Of a stretch of DNA of 63,706 nucleotides, positions 25,843 to 34,837 are shown piece by piece. Within the stretch, counting starts at the first letter, position 1. Every line of letters starts with the position of its first letter. Source of the stretch: Plastoroseomonas hellenica (lineage in GTDB: Bacteria; Pseudomonadota; Alphaproteobacteria; Acetobacterales; Acetobacteraceae); contig NZ_JAAGBB010000038.1 in assembly GCF_018129085.1 (NCBI RefSeq), forward strand, positions 1-63,706, written 5' to 3'. Position numbers and translations under genes: made by a program. The notes beneath the pieces were generated by a model. It had not been told where the DNA came from, searched no databases, and saw only the letters and a program-made list of their open reading frames with translations.

Positions 25843-26014
25843 GCGGCCCGGCCGCGGCGCCGGAGCGCGGATGCTTGCATCCCCCCGGCACCGCGCTTCA
25901 TAGTGCCGCCAGGCGGAAACTCAGCGATGACACGGCCCCTCGAGAAGAGTGGGGCGTCTGCATGATGCGTTCGATCCGGCCCGAATGCGTCCCCGGCTTG
26001 CGGGGCGGCATCGC

Positions 26015-27322
26015 GTGAGCGTCCAGCGGCGGATGCACCTGGTCGCCTATCTCAAGACCGGCCCGACCGCCAATCATCCGGGCGCCTGGCGTCATCCGGA
26101 AGCCGATCTGCACGATATCTTCGATCCCGCGCGTTACGAGCACATCGCGCGCGTGCTGGAAGCCGCCTGCTTCGATGCCTGCTTCTATGCCGACACCTTC
26201 GGCCTGCCCGATATCCACGGCGGCAATTTCGACGCCTATCTGCGCTATGGCGGGCAGATCAGCTACCTGGACCCGCTGATGATCCTGCCGGTAATGGCGC
26301 GCGTGACTGATCATCTCGGCCTCGGCGCCACACTCTCCACCACCTTCTTCCCGCCCTACTACCTGGCGCGCACCCTCGCCTCGCTGGACCTGCTGACCAA
26401 GGGCCGCGCGGCGTGGAACGTGGTGACCTCGGCCACCAATCTGGAAGCGCGCAATTTCGGCCTCGACGGCATCCCGCCCAAGGATCGCCGCTACGACCAT
26501 GCGGAGGAGGTGCTGGAAGCCTGCGACGCGCTGTGGAATTGCTGGCAGGACGGCGCCTTCGTGATGGATCGCGAGAGCGGGGTGTTCATCGATCCCGCCA
26601 AGGTGCGCTACGCCAATTTCGAAGGGCCCACGCTGACCACGCGCGGGCCGCTGACGATGCCGCGCACGCCGCAGGTACGGCCGGTGCTGCTGCAAGCCGG
26701 CGCTTCCGACCGCGGCCGGGAATTCGCCGCGCGCTGGGCGGAGATGATCTTCTGCACGCCGCACAGCAAGGCCGACACCATCGCCTTCCATGACGACATC
26801 AAGGGCCGGATGGCGAAGTACGGCCGCGCGCCGGACCAATGCAAGGTGCTGCCCTCCTTCGCGATGGTGGTGGGCGAGACGGAGAGCATCGCGCAGGAGA
26901 AGTACGCATACCTCCAGTCGCTGATCGACCCGGAGGCGCAGCGCATGCTGAATTCCAGCCTGATCGGCGCCGACCTGACCAGGCACCAGACCGCGGAGGC
27001 GGTGGCGGCAGCGCAGGGCAACCAGGGCATCTCCGGCTCGCATGACCGGCTGCTGCAGCAGGTGGCGCAGGATGGCATCAGCTTCGCGCAGGCGGCCAGC
27101 AAGCCGCGCGGCCTGCTGGTGGGCACCGGCAAGAGCATAGCCGACCAGTTGGAGGATTACTTCACCGCCGGCGCCTGCGACGGCTTCATCATCTGGCCCA
27201 CCATCTTCCCGAAGATGTTCGAGGATTTCTGCCGGATCGTGGTGCCGGAGCTGCAGCGCCGCGGGTTGTTCCGCACCGAATACAGGGCCGACACGCTGCG
27301 CGGGAACCTCGCCGCACCATGA
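26015..27322 (+). CDS. NtaA/DszA-type flavin-dependent monooxygenase (LLM class)
   Basis: A 435-residue bacterial-luciferase-fold monooxygenase of the NtaA/SnaA/DszA subgroup, which uses FMNH2 from a partner reductase. Subgroup landmarks are HPGAWRHP near the N-terminus, YLARTLASLDLLTKGRAAWNVVTS, and the C-terminal FxxxVVPELQRRGLFRTEY. Start GTG 26015 is chosen; ATG 26033 is the alternative, and a longer upstream frame is not family-like. No flavin reductase is adjacent. It is paralogous to 28584-29933 and the two flank a solute-binding protein, suggesting one oxidative degradation cluster. Known substrates of this subgroup include aminopolycarboxylates and organosulfur compounds; the substrate here is unknown. 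Confidence 0.85.
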   Translation: MSVQRRMHLVAYLKTGPTANHPGAWRHPEADLHDIFDPARYEHIARVLEAACFDACFYADTFGLPDIHGGNFDAYLRYGGQISYLDPLMILPVMARVTDHLGLGATLSTTFFPPYYLARTLASLDLLTKGRAAWNVVTSATNLEARNFGLDGIPPKDRRYDHAEEVLEACDALWNCWQDGAFVMDRESGVFIDPAKVRYANFEGPTLTTRGPLTMPRTPQVRPVLLQAGASDRGREFAARWAEMIFCTPHSKADTIAFHDDIKGRMAKYGRAPDQCKVLPSFAMVVGETESIAQEKYAYLQSLIDPEAQRMLNSSLIGADLTRHQTAEAVAAAQGNQGISGSHDRLLQQVAQDGISFAQAASKPRGLLVGTGKSIADQLEDYFTAGACDGFIIWPTIFPKMFEDFCRIVVPELQRRGLFRTEYRADTLRGNLAAP

Positions 27323-27433
27323 CGGCCGCCCGCGCGTTTCGGCGCGGCCTGAGCAGACTGCACCGGCGCCGCGCATAGCGGGCCGCAACAATCATCACCA
27401 GGGAGACAGCGCAGCACCCAGACGACGGAGAGG

Positions 27434-28498
27434 ATGATGTCGAAGCCCTGGCCGACGCGCCGCCTGCTGCTGGCCGCTTCCGGTGCCACCCTGGCAGCGC
27501 CCCGGATCCGCAATGCCCAAGCACAGGCGGGCGAGGTGATCATCCGCACCCCCGGCGGCGTCTACGAAGACGTCATGCGGAAATACGTCTACGACCCCTT
27601 CACGCAGGAGACCGGCATCCGCGTGACCGCCGTCGCCTCCACCGCGGCGCGCCTGCTGGCCATGTTCCGCGCCAACAATGTCGAGATCGACCTCATCGAT
27701 GCCGGCGACAACGTGCTGGAGCAGCTCCGGCGCCAGGGAGCGCTGGCGCCGCTCGCCTACGACAAATGGCGCTGGACCAGGCCCGAGGACATCGCCGCGG
27801 AGCTGCGCCTGCCCACCCGCGCCTCCAACATGCTCTACGCCTCGGTGCTCGCCTATGGGACGGAAGCCTTCCCGAATGGCGCGCATCCGAAGGGCTGGGC
27901 GGATTTCTGGGACGTGCCGCGCTTTCCCGGGATGCGCATGCTGGCCGATATGGCCACCGGCAACCCCAATCTCGAATTCGCGCTGCTGGCCGATGGCGTG
28001 GCGATGGACAGGCTCTACCCGCTGGATGTCGAACGCGCCTTCCGCGTGATGGGAAGGCTGCGGCCGCACATCCGCAAATTCTGGGACACCGGCGCGCTCT
28101 CCGCCCAGATGATGGCGGACAGGGAAGTGGTGCTCGGCTCGGTCTGGAATGGGCGGGTGCAGGTGCTGATCGACCGCGGCGCGCCGCTCGGCATCGAGTG
28201 GAACCAGAACATGATCGAGGTGCAGGCGGTCGGCATCTTCAGGGATGCCCGCAATGCCGAGAACGGGCAGAAGCTGATCGACTACATGCTGCAGCCCGAG
28301 GTGCAGGCGAGTTACTGCCGCGACCTCACTTACGGCCCGACCAATGCCAGGGTCTTCGGCATGCTGGCGCCGGAGCAGCTTGCGCGGATGCCGGGCAGCC
28401 CGGCCTTCCGCCCCATCGGCTTCTTCAAGGACATCGGCTGGTGGGAGGATAACCGCACCCTGGTGAACCGCACCTGGTCGCGCTGGATCCTGGGGTGA
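27434..28498 (+). CDS. ABC transporter solute-binding protein (PotD/extracellular family 1)
   Basis: A 354-residue periplasmic binding protein. The N-terminus PTRRLLLAASGATLAAP resembles a Tat-type signal peptide (RRLLL) cleaved near residue 30 (AQA). The mature part begins with GEVIIRTPGGVYEDVM, typical of the spermidine/putrescine-like type 2 periplasmic-binding fold. It has no permease or ATPase partner in the window, so it is an orphan binding protein placed between two flavin monooxygenases. It probably captures the substrate these enzymes degrade, using transporter subunits encoded elsewhere. Confidence 0.88.
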   Translation: MMSKPWPTRRLLLAASGATLAAPRIRNAQAQAGEVIIRTPGGVYEDVMRKYVYDPFTQETGIRVTAVASTAARLLAMFRANNVEIDLIDAGDNVLEQLRRQGALAPLAYDKWRWTRPEDIAAELRLPTRASNMLYASVLAYGTEAFPNGAHPKGWADFWDVPRFPGMRMLADMATGNPNLEFALLADGVAMDRLYPLDVERAFRVMGRLRPHIRKFWDTGALSAQMMADREVVLGSVWNGRVQVLIDRGAPLGIEWNQNMIEVQAVGIFRDARNAENGQKLIDYMLQPEVQASYCRDLTYGPTNARVFGMLAPEQLARMPGSPAFRPIGFFKDIGWWEDNRTLVNRTWSRWILG

Positions 28499-28583
28499 TG
28501 CGGAGCGTAGCCTTGGCATCGGTGGCCATCGTGCCGGCACGAACTCCCTTCTGTTCCTCTCTCAAGCCAGTGGGCGCTTCGTC

Positions 28584-29933
28584 ATGATGAATCTGATGAC
28601 CAGCCTGATCGGCCTCGGCAGTCACCTCGCGGGATGGCGCCATCCGGATGCGTGGTCGCACACCAGCATGAATCTGGATCACGCCATCCAGATCGCGAAG
28701 CTGGCAGAACGCGGCAAGTTCGACCTGCTCTTCCTCGCCGACGGCAATGCGGTGCGGCAGATGGACAAGCCGGAACTCTTCGCCGCCAACAGCCGCTCCG
28801 ACCGGCCGGCGGTGTTCGAGCCGCTGACCCTGCTGGCGGCGCTCTCGCAGCACACCAGCCATATCGGCCTCTTCGCCACGGCCACCACCACCTATGACGA
28901 GCCCTATCTGCTGGCGCGGCGCTTCGCCTCGCTCGATCATCTCAGCAAGGGGCGCGCCTGCTGGAACATCGTCACCGGATCCTATGCCGGGGATTCCGTG
29001 AATTTCGGCCGCGCCGAGCATGTGCCGCGCGGCGAGCGCTATGCGCGGGCCCGGGAATTCGTCCAGGTCTGCATGGGGCTCTGGGACAGTTGGGCCGAGG
29101 ATGCCTTCATCGAGGACAAGGCGACGGGCCGCTATCTCGATCCCGGCAAGGTTCAGCGGCTGGACCATGAAGGGCGGTTCTTCTCGGTGCAGGGGCCGCT
29201 CAATGTCGCGCGGCCGCCGCAAGGCTATCCGCTGCTGTTCACCGCCGGCCAATCCGAGGAAGGGCGCGAGATGGCCGCCGAGCTCGCCGAAGGCCTGTTC
29301 TCCGTCTGCACGACGAAAGAGGAGGCGCAGGAATTCTACGCCGACATCAAGTCCCGCATGGCGAAGTATGGCCGCGCGCCGGACGCGCTCCGCATCCTGC
29401 CCGGCTGCACCATCTATGTCGGCCGCAGCGAGGCCGAAGCGGAGGAGCTTTATGAGGAGCTGCAGACGCTAATCGTGCCGAGCCTCGGCGTCGCCTATCT
29501 CTCGAAATTCTGCGAGGCGGATCTCTCCGGCTATCCCTTGGACGGGCCCTTGCCCGACCTTTCCGCCGAGGTCGCGGGCGTCGCCAGCTACCGCCAGGCC
29601 ATCGCCGAGATGGCGCGGCGCGACAAGCTGACGATCCGGCAGACCTATCAGCGCGTCGTGCCGTCCCTGGGCCACGTCCTGTTCAAGGGCAACTCGATCC
29701 AGATCGCCGACCAGATGGAGGATTGGTATCGCGGCAAGGCCTGCGACGGCTTCAACATCGACATGCCCGTATTGCCCCGCTGCCTCGGGGATTTCGTCGA
29801 TCTCGTGGTGCCGGAGCTGCAGCGGCGCGGGTTGTTCCGCACCGAATATGCCGGCGGCACGCTGCGAGAGACCATGGGCCTGGCCCGCCCGGCACGCCGG
29901 ATCCGCGCGCGGCCCGATCTCGCCGCCGAGTGA
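28584..29933 (+). CDS. NtaA/DszA-type flavin-dependent monooxygenase (second paralogue)
   Basis: A 449-residue LLM-class monooxygenase. It has HLAGWRHPDAW at the N-terminus, LARRFASLDHLSKGRACWNIVTGS near 110-133, KYGRAPDALRILPG, and the same VPELQRRGLFRTEY end as the upstream paralogue. The two share architecture but differ widely, so they are old paralogues rather than a recent duplication. FMNH2 must come from an unlinked reductase. Start ATG 28584 (a second Met follows). Confidence 0.87.
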   Translation: MMNLMTSLIGLGSHLAGWRHPDAWSHTSMNLDHAIQIAKLAERGKFDLLFLADGNAVRQMDKPELFAANSRSDRPAVFEPLTLLAALSQHTSHIGLFATATTTYDEPYLLARRFASLDHLSKGRACWNIVTGSYAGDSVNFGRAEHVPRGERYARAREFVQVCMGLWDSWAEDAFIEDKATGRYLDPGKVQRLDHEGRFFSVQGPLNVARPPQGYPLLFTAGQSEEGREMAAELAEGLFSVCTTKEEAQEFYADIKSRMAKYGRAPDALRILPGCTIYVGRSEAEAEELYEELQTLIVPSLGVAYLSKFCEADLSGYPLDGPLPDLSAEVAGVASYRQAIAEMARRDKLTIRQTYQRVVPSLGHVLFKGNSIQIADQMEDWYRGKACDGFNIDMPVLPRCLGDFVDLVVPELQRRGLFRTEYAGGTLRETMGLARPARRIRARPDLAAE

Positions 29934-29994
29934 TCGTCACACCCTCGGCGCGCAGCACCTTCTGCTACCATGGCGGAAAGAAGGGGAGGCAGCC

Positions 29995-30975
29995 ATGGCA
30001 GGCAGGCGTCTGATGCTCTTCACCGCCGCGGCACTCGCCGCCGGGACGCGCCGCGGCGCGGCGCAGGTCGCGGAGGGCGCGCCGCCGGGGCTGGAGGAGG
30101 CGCATCGCCGCCTCGCGGCCCTGCCCGACACCATCAGCTACCTGTTGCAGGTGGATGACCCGCGCGGCGCCTGGGGCGGCGGCATCGCGCCCGGACGCCC
30201 GCTCTTTGTCGGCAGCGCCTTCAAGACCTTCGTGCTCGCCGCCTATCTGCGCGGGGTGGAAGCCGGGCGGCTCTCGCTCGATGAGCAGCTCGCCATCGAT
30301 GACAGCGTCCGGTCCCTGAGCAGCCCGGTCTCCCACCACCTCACCGGCACCATGCCGGCACGCTCCGTGCTGGAAGCGATGATCGCGCATAGCGACAACA
30401 CCGCGACGGATGCCGCGATGCGCAAGGTGGGCGCCGCCACGGTGCGCGCCTTGGTCGAGGAGGCCGGGCTGCGGCAGACGCGGATCCCGACCTCCACGCG
30501 CCGCCTCTTCTCCTGGCTGGCCGGCGCGCCCGCCGGCACCGATCTCGACTGGGCCGGGATGCAGGCGATGGTGGCCGGCCGCACGCCGATCACGCCGCGC
30601 CCTGCGGTCAATGACGGGGAGAGCATCCTGAGTTCCGCCGCCGACCTCGTCGCCTGGTATCGCCCGGCGTTGTCGGGCGGCTTCTTCACGCGGCCGGAGA
30701 CGCTGACGGAGTTCAAGCGCATCCAGGCCATGGCCGATGCCATGTCGATGATCGCGCCGGCCGATACCGCCGCCTATGGCAAGGGCGGCAGCATCGAATG
30801 GGATGGCTTCAACTGCCTTTGCGCGGCCGGCCAGATCGTGGTGCGCGGCGTGCCCGCCACCTTCTGCTTCACCCGGAACTGGAACGGCCCGCCGGAGAGC
30901 GTGGCGCCGGCGACGGCCGCGCTGCTGGTCGCCTGTCGAGGGATGCTGGAGGCAGTGCGCCAGCGAATCGGATAA
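29995..30975 (+). CDS. Class A beta-lactamase-like serine hydrolase
   Basis: A 326-residue exported protein with signal-like LMLFTAAALAAGTRRGAAQ. Penicillin-recognising motifs are in order: S-x-x-K as SAFK (Ser74, Lys77), SDN (133-135), and KGG at 263-265 in place of KTG. I see no E-x-x-L-N omega-loop motif: the stretch between SDN and KGG (about 160-195) lacks an appropriately placed glutamate. Deacylation as in true class A enzymes may therefore be impaired. It could be a diverged beta-lactamase, a D-Ala-D-Ala peptidase or an esterase. It sits between the monooxygenase cluster and an arginase-fold gene. Confidence 0.8.
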   Translation: MAGRRLMLFTAAALAAGTRRGAAQVAEGAPPGLEEAHRRLAALPDTISYLLQVDDPRGAWGGGIAPGRPLFVGSAFKTFVLAAYLRGVEAGRLSLDEQLAIDDSVRSLSSPVSHHLTGTMPARSVLEAMIAHSDNTATDAAMRKVGAATVRALVEEAGLRQTRIPTSTRRLFSWLAGAPAGTDLDWAGMQAMVAGRTPITPRPAVNDGESILSSAADLVAWYRPALSGGFFTRPETLTEFKRIQAMADAMSMIAPADTAAYGKGGSIEWDGFNCLCAAGQIVVRGVPATFCFTRNWNGPPESVAPATAALLVACRGMLEAVRQRIG

Positions 30976-31062
30976 CCCGCACCGCGACGGATCGTGATCG
31001 CGGGCAGTGTCCGCGGCCGCGCCGACTCCCCCACATCCAGGCGCAGCAGGGAGGGATCCGCC

Positions 31063-31965
31063 ATGGCCGCCACGCGCCGCTACGCGATCATCGAAGCGCC
31101 TTCGATCCTTGGGCTGAAGCCGAACGGCGTGGAAGGGCTGCCGGCCGTGCTGCTGGGGCATGGCCTGGCGGAAGGGATCACGGCCCGCCATGCGGCGCGG
31201 CTCGATGTGCCGCCCTATGATCCCCAGCGGGATGCCGGGACCCTCACGCTGAACGCGCAGGCGATCGCGGCCTGGTCGCCGAAGCTCGCGGATGCGGTCG
31301 GGCAGGTGATCGATGCCGGGGAATTTCCGGTGGTGCTCGGGGGCGATTGCTCCATCCTGCTCGGCAATGCCCTCGCGCTCCGCCGGCGCGGCCGCTACGG
31401 GCTGCTCTTCATCGATGGGCACGCGGATTTCTACCAGCCGGAGGTGAACCCGAACGGGGAAGCCGCCTCCATGGACCTCGCCTTCGCGACCGGCCACGGC
31501 CCCGCGCTGCTGACCGACATCGAAGGCCGGCGCCCGCTGGTGCGCGGGGAGGATGTGGTCGCCTTCGCCTTCCGGGACGAAGCGGAGCAGGCGGAATATG
31601 GCAGCCAGCCCCTGGCGCCGGAAATCCTCGCCTTCGACCTGGCCGCGGTGCGGCGGCTCGGCGTGGAAGAAGCAGCGCAACGGGCGGTGCGGCACCTGGC
31701 GCGGCCCGAGCTCGACGGCTTCTTCATCCATTGCGACGCCGACAGCCTGGATGATGCGATCATGCCCGCGGTCGAATACCGCCTGCCGGATGGGCTGAGC
31801 TGGGAAGAGCTGCGCCGGGTGCTGGAGATCGCGATCGGCACCGGCCGCGCCGCGGGGCTGGAGGTCACGGTCTACAATCCGCGGCTCGATCCCGATGGCG
31901 CGGCCGGGCGCGGCCTCACCCGTACGCTGATCGCCGCACTCGGCACCGCGGCGCCAGGCAGCTAG
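31063..31965 (+). CDS. Arginase/agmatinase/formiminoglutamase-fold hydrolase, atypical
   Basis: A 300-residue ureohydrolase-fold protein. Metal-site motifs are GGDC (Cys96 where His is usual), DGHAD (Asp118, His120, Asp122) and CDADSLDDA (Asp225, Asp227; the usual final DP is DD). The His-to-Cys change at the first manganese ligand occurs in some uncharacterised arginase-family enzymes and may alter metal content. Start ATG 31063 follows GGGAGGGA. Whether it hydrolyses a guanidino, formimino or other C-N bond is unknown; it does not duplicate the arginase at 23.8 kb. Confidence 0.82.
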   Translation: MAATRRYAIIEAPSILGLKPNGVEGLPAVLLGHGLAEGITARHAARLDVPPYDPQRDAGTLTLNAQAIAAWSPKLADAVGQVIDAGEFPVVLGGDCSILLGNALALRRRGRYGLLFIDGHADFYQPEVNPNGEAASMDLAFATGHGPALLTDIEGRRPLVRGEDVVAFAFRDEAEQAEYGSQPLAPEILAFDLAAVRRLGVEEAAQRAVRHLARPELDGFFIHCDADSLDDAIMPAVEYRLPDGLSWEELRRVLEIAIGTGRAAGLEVTVYNPRLDPDGAAGRGLTRTLIAALGTAAPGS

Positions 31966-32096
31966 CAACGGCCGGGCACCCCGATCTCATCTGGCCTCCA
32001 CCGATCGGAGGAGGCGGAAGCGCCGGCCACGCGCCCAGGATCGCCGGGGGGCGGCAGAGCCGGTCATCGGGCGGGCCCGCCAGGCGAGGCTGCGAC

Positions 32097-33205
32097 ATGA
32101 CCGAGGCAAGTCTGGCGTCGCTCGAGTTCCAGCGGCGCATGCGGAACGACCCGCCCAAGACGGATCAGCTCCGCCTGGGGCAGGCCTTCGGCCTGATCCG
32201 GGGCGTCCCCCTCATGCGCCTGCTGACCGAATACCCGCAGATCGGCCGCGTGCTGCTGGGGGAGCTCGGCATCAACAAGCCCAATGCGGAGAGCCGCCCC
32301 CGCGCGGATGGCAGCGCCTATATCCTGGTCTGGACCGGCCTGCTGGATTTCCTCGAAGCGGTGACGCGCGCGGCGATGACCGGCGCCAACGTGACCGTGA
32401 CGGGGCAGGAGACCGTCCCCGCCGCGCAGCCGCCCCAGGCCGTCGATGCCGCGCTGGACGCGGTCTACCGGCAATGGGACGCGCAGTGGCAGGGCAAGGC
32501 GCTCGTCACCGCGCCCCAGCCGCTTCCGCCGGAGGCCGAGGACATCGCCCGGTGGCTGATGAAGATGACGACGTTCTTCGTCATCCTGCACGAATGTGCG
32601 CATGCGATGCTGCACGCCGAGGTCGAGCCCGAGGACCGCACGCCGGCGCAAGAGCTGGAGGCGGATGCCTGGGCCCTGCGCCAGGCGCTGCTCGGCTTCG
32701 GCCTTCCCGCGAACCGCTCGCGCAGCGTGCTGATCGGCGCCGTCATCATGATCCGCGCGCTCGCGGCGCTGGAGATCATGAAATACAAGCTGCCGGGCAG
32801 AAGGGCTTCGATCCCGGCGGCATGCCGCCGGAGCAGGTCCGCCTCGGCATGGTCCACATCGCCTATGATTATGCCTATGCCGAGAAGCTGCTGATGACGG
32901 TGGAGGACAGGACCGGCGGGAAGTTCGCGCTGCAGGCCCTGAAGCTCGACGGCTTCATCGATCTCGGGGGCAAGGCGCAGTTCGAGGTGGTCAGCAAGAC
33001 CACCCTCTCCTTCAACGGCAGCCGCCAGTCGGCCGCGGCTTTCGCCTGCAAGATCGGCCAGGTGCAGCGCCAGAAGGGCGCCTGGCGCTTCGACGCGAAG
33101 GAAGTGCTCGGCCATGGCTTCACCGACCATGAGGCCGAGGCGCCGCCCTATCTGCTGCGGAAGGGCGCAGTGCTGATCGTCGAAGATGGCGGCGGCCCGG
33201 ACTGA
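32097..33205 (+). pseudogene. HExxH metallopeptidase-like protein, frameshifted
   Basis: The first frame gives 234 residues with a zinc site HECAH (165-169) followed by ELEADAWAL (Glu186/Glu188/Asp190), as in gluzincin-type peptidases where an ExxxD helix supplies the third ligand. At 32796-32800 the frame breaks. The natural continuation is in another frame (QKGFDPGGMPPEQVRLG... through AAAFACKIGQVQRQKGAW to a TGA at 33203), adding about 135 residues. Loss of one C in CCGGGC-AGAAG restores a single 369-residue protein. A sequencing error, a recent mutation or -1 slippage are all possible. Function unknown; no signal peptide. Neighbours do not suggest a role. Confidence 0.7.
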
Positions 33206-33229
33206 CCATCCGCCATCGCCCCGCGAGCC

Positions 33230-33847
33230 TTACGACCCGCCATCGGCGCGGAGGGTCGCCTGCCGGTGGCGGTGGACTTTCGCGCGGTTGCCGCAGCTCG
33301 CCATGTCGCACCAGCGGCGGGAGCGATTCTTCGTCGTGTCGAGGAAGAGCCAGCGGCAGTCATCGGGCGGGCATTGCTTCAGCCGGCCCGCCAGGTCCTG
33401 GCGGAACAGGTCGAGCGCCGCCCAGGCGAGCGGCCCGATCACCGCCGCCCGCGGCTCCGCTTCCGCGAAGCTGAGCCGCAGCGGCTCGGGCACGGCAGGC
33501 TCCAGCACCGCGCCCGCCAGAGCGTTTCGCAGCATCGCGACCAGCGCCGCGCGCGGTGCTTCCGGTGGGACGGTGCCATCCGCGATGGCGCCGCCGATCG
33601 CGTACACGATGCCGCGAAGCCGGCGCAGGTCGGTGAGGATGCGGTCCCGCAGCGCCGGCGCCGCGCGGCAGGCGTCGGCGACGCGCCGCGCGGCCCGGGG
33701 TGCCAGAATCCCGGCTTCCCGGCACCAGGCCATCGCGTCCTCGAACCGCGCCAGGTGGTCGATCTCCGCCGGCGAATCCCGCCAACTGATCGTGTTCGCG
33801 AGGTCCAGCGCGACATGGCCGCTGATTCGATGAAGGCTGAAACTCAT
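33230..33847 (-). CDS. CGNR zinc-finger (ABATE-domain) transcriptional regulator
   Basis: A 205-residue protein with the N-terminal ABATE domain (HVALDLANTISWR...) and a C-terminal CGNR zinc finger. Ligands are visible in CPPDDCRWLFLD and in WCDMASCGNRAKVHRHR. These proteins are local repressors, often of stress or detoxification genes. ATG 33847 is preferred over an upstream TTG at 33856. It is divergent from the alpha/beta hydrolase with only 56 bp between them, which contain an inverted repeat, so it likely controls the hydrolase-ABM-transporter genes and itself. Confidence 0.9.
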   Translation of the reverse strand: MSFSLHRISGHVALDLANTISWRDSPAEIDHLARFEDAMAWCREAGILAPRAARRVADACRAAPALRDRILTDLRRLRGIVYAIGGAIADGTVPPEAPRAALVAMLRNALAGAVLEPAVPEPLRLSFAEAEPRAAVIGPLAWAALDLFRQDLAGRLKQCPPDDCRWLFLDTTKNRSRRWCDMASCGNRAKVHRHRQATLRADGGS

Positions 33848-33856
33848 ACCACTCAA

Positions 33857-33872
33857 AACCGTTTAGGCGGTT
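33857..33872. promoter_or_regulatory. Candidate CGNR-regulator operator
   Basis: AACCG-TTTAGG-CGGTT, a perfect 5-bp inverted repeat with 6-bp spacer, lies in the middle of the 56-bp divergent space between the CGNR regulator and the hydrolase. Its position would let one site block both promoters. Confidence 0.45.
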
Positions 33873-33903
33873 ACATGGTTTCATAGCCGCCGGGACTCCC
33901 GCG

Positions 33904-34800
33904 ATGCAAGTCACAGAGCGCCAGCAGGTTGCTGCCATCCGCCACGGCTGGGCCGAGGTCGATGGTCTCCGCCTCTTCTACCGCGAAGCCGGGCCGCCGG
34001 ATGCGCCGGTGCTGCTGCTGCCGCATGGCTATCCCTGCTCCTCCTTCCAGTTCCGGAATCTGATGCCGGCGCTGGCGGATCGCTGGCGAACCATCGCGCC
34101 GGATTTCCCAGGCTTCGGCTACAGCGACACGCCGGCCATGGAGCGGTTCGGCTATGACTTCGATGCCTTCGCGGCGGTGCTGGATCGCTTCGCCGGGGCG
34201 CTGCACCTGGACCGCTATGCGCTCTGGCTGCACGATTACGGATCCCAGATCGGGCTGCGCCACGCGATCGCCCGGCCGGAGCGGATCGCCGGGCTGATCA
34301 TCCAGAACGGCGACATCTACGAGGACGCGCTCGGCCCGAAATACGCGGCGATCCGCGCCTATTGGCAGGACCCGACGCCGGCGCGCCGCGCGGTGCTGGA
34401 AGCGGCGGTGAGCGAGGACGGCTTCCGCCACGAATTCATCGGCGAAGTGTCGGAGGCGGTGGCCGCGCGCATCCCGCCCGATCTCTGGAAGCTGCACTGG
34501 CCGTTGATGGACACGCCGGTCCGCCGCGCCGTATCGGTGCGGCTGATGGAAGGCCTGCAGGCCAATCTCGGCTGGTTCCCGCGCTACCAGGAGTACCTGC
34601 GGCAGCATCGGCCGCCGGCCCTGATCCTCTGGGGGCCGCAGGACGGCTACATGCCGGAGCCCGCCGCCCGCGCCTATCTGCGGGACCTGCCGGACGCGAC
34701 GCTGCACATGCTCGAGGATGCCGGGCATTGGCTGCTGGAATCGCATCTCGAAGCCGCCATCCCGCCGATCCGCGACTTCCTGGACCGCGCGTTCCGCTGA
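33904..34800 (+). CDS. Alpha/beta hydrolase (epoxide hydrolase / haloalkane dehalogenase type)
   Basis: A 298-residue alpha/beta hydrolase. The oxyanion strand is LLPHGYPCSSFQ (39-50). The nucleophile elbow LHDYGSQ has Asp111 rather than serine, characteristic of epoxide hydrolases and haloalkane dehalogenases. The catalytic histidine is in EDAGHWLLE near residue 275. Cytoplasmic, probably detoxifying a small electrophile. It is first in a plus-strand run with an ABM-domain protein (38 bp later) and an EamA transporter (8 bp further), opposite a CGNR regulator. Confidence 0.87.
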   Translation: MQVTERQQVAAIRHGWAEVDGLRLFYREAGPPDAPVLLLPHGYPCSSFQFRNLMPALADRWRTIAPDFPGFGYSDTPAMERFGYDFDAFAAVLDRFAGALHLDRYALWLHDYGSQIGLRHAIARPERIAGLIIQNGDIYEDALGPKYAAIRAYWQDPTPARRAVLEAAVSEDGFRHEFIGEVSEAVAARIPPDLWKLHWPLMDTPVRRAVSVRLMEGLQANLGWFPRYQEYLRQHRPPALILWGPQDGYMPEPAARAYLRDLPDATLHMLEDAGHWLLESHLEAAIPPIRDFLDRAFR

Positions 34801-34837
34801 CCCGCGCGCCATCGCAACGCCACCAAGGAGAGGAAGC

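Noticed and set aside
29965-31968. A 667-codon minus-strand frame across the serine hydrolase and arginase-fold genes.
   Set aside because: Antisense composition, no motif, and both plus-strand genes have complete motifs and ribosome-binding sites.
32060-32080. A possible third copy of the hairpin repeat (CCGGTCATCGGGCGGGCCCGCC).
   Set aside because: Only part of one arm matches and the other arm and core are missing; likely chance similarity.
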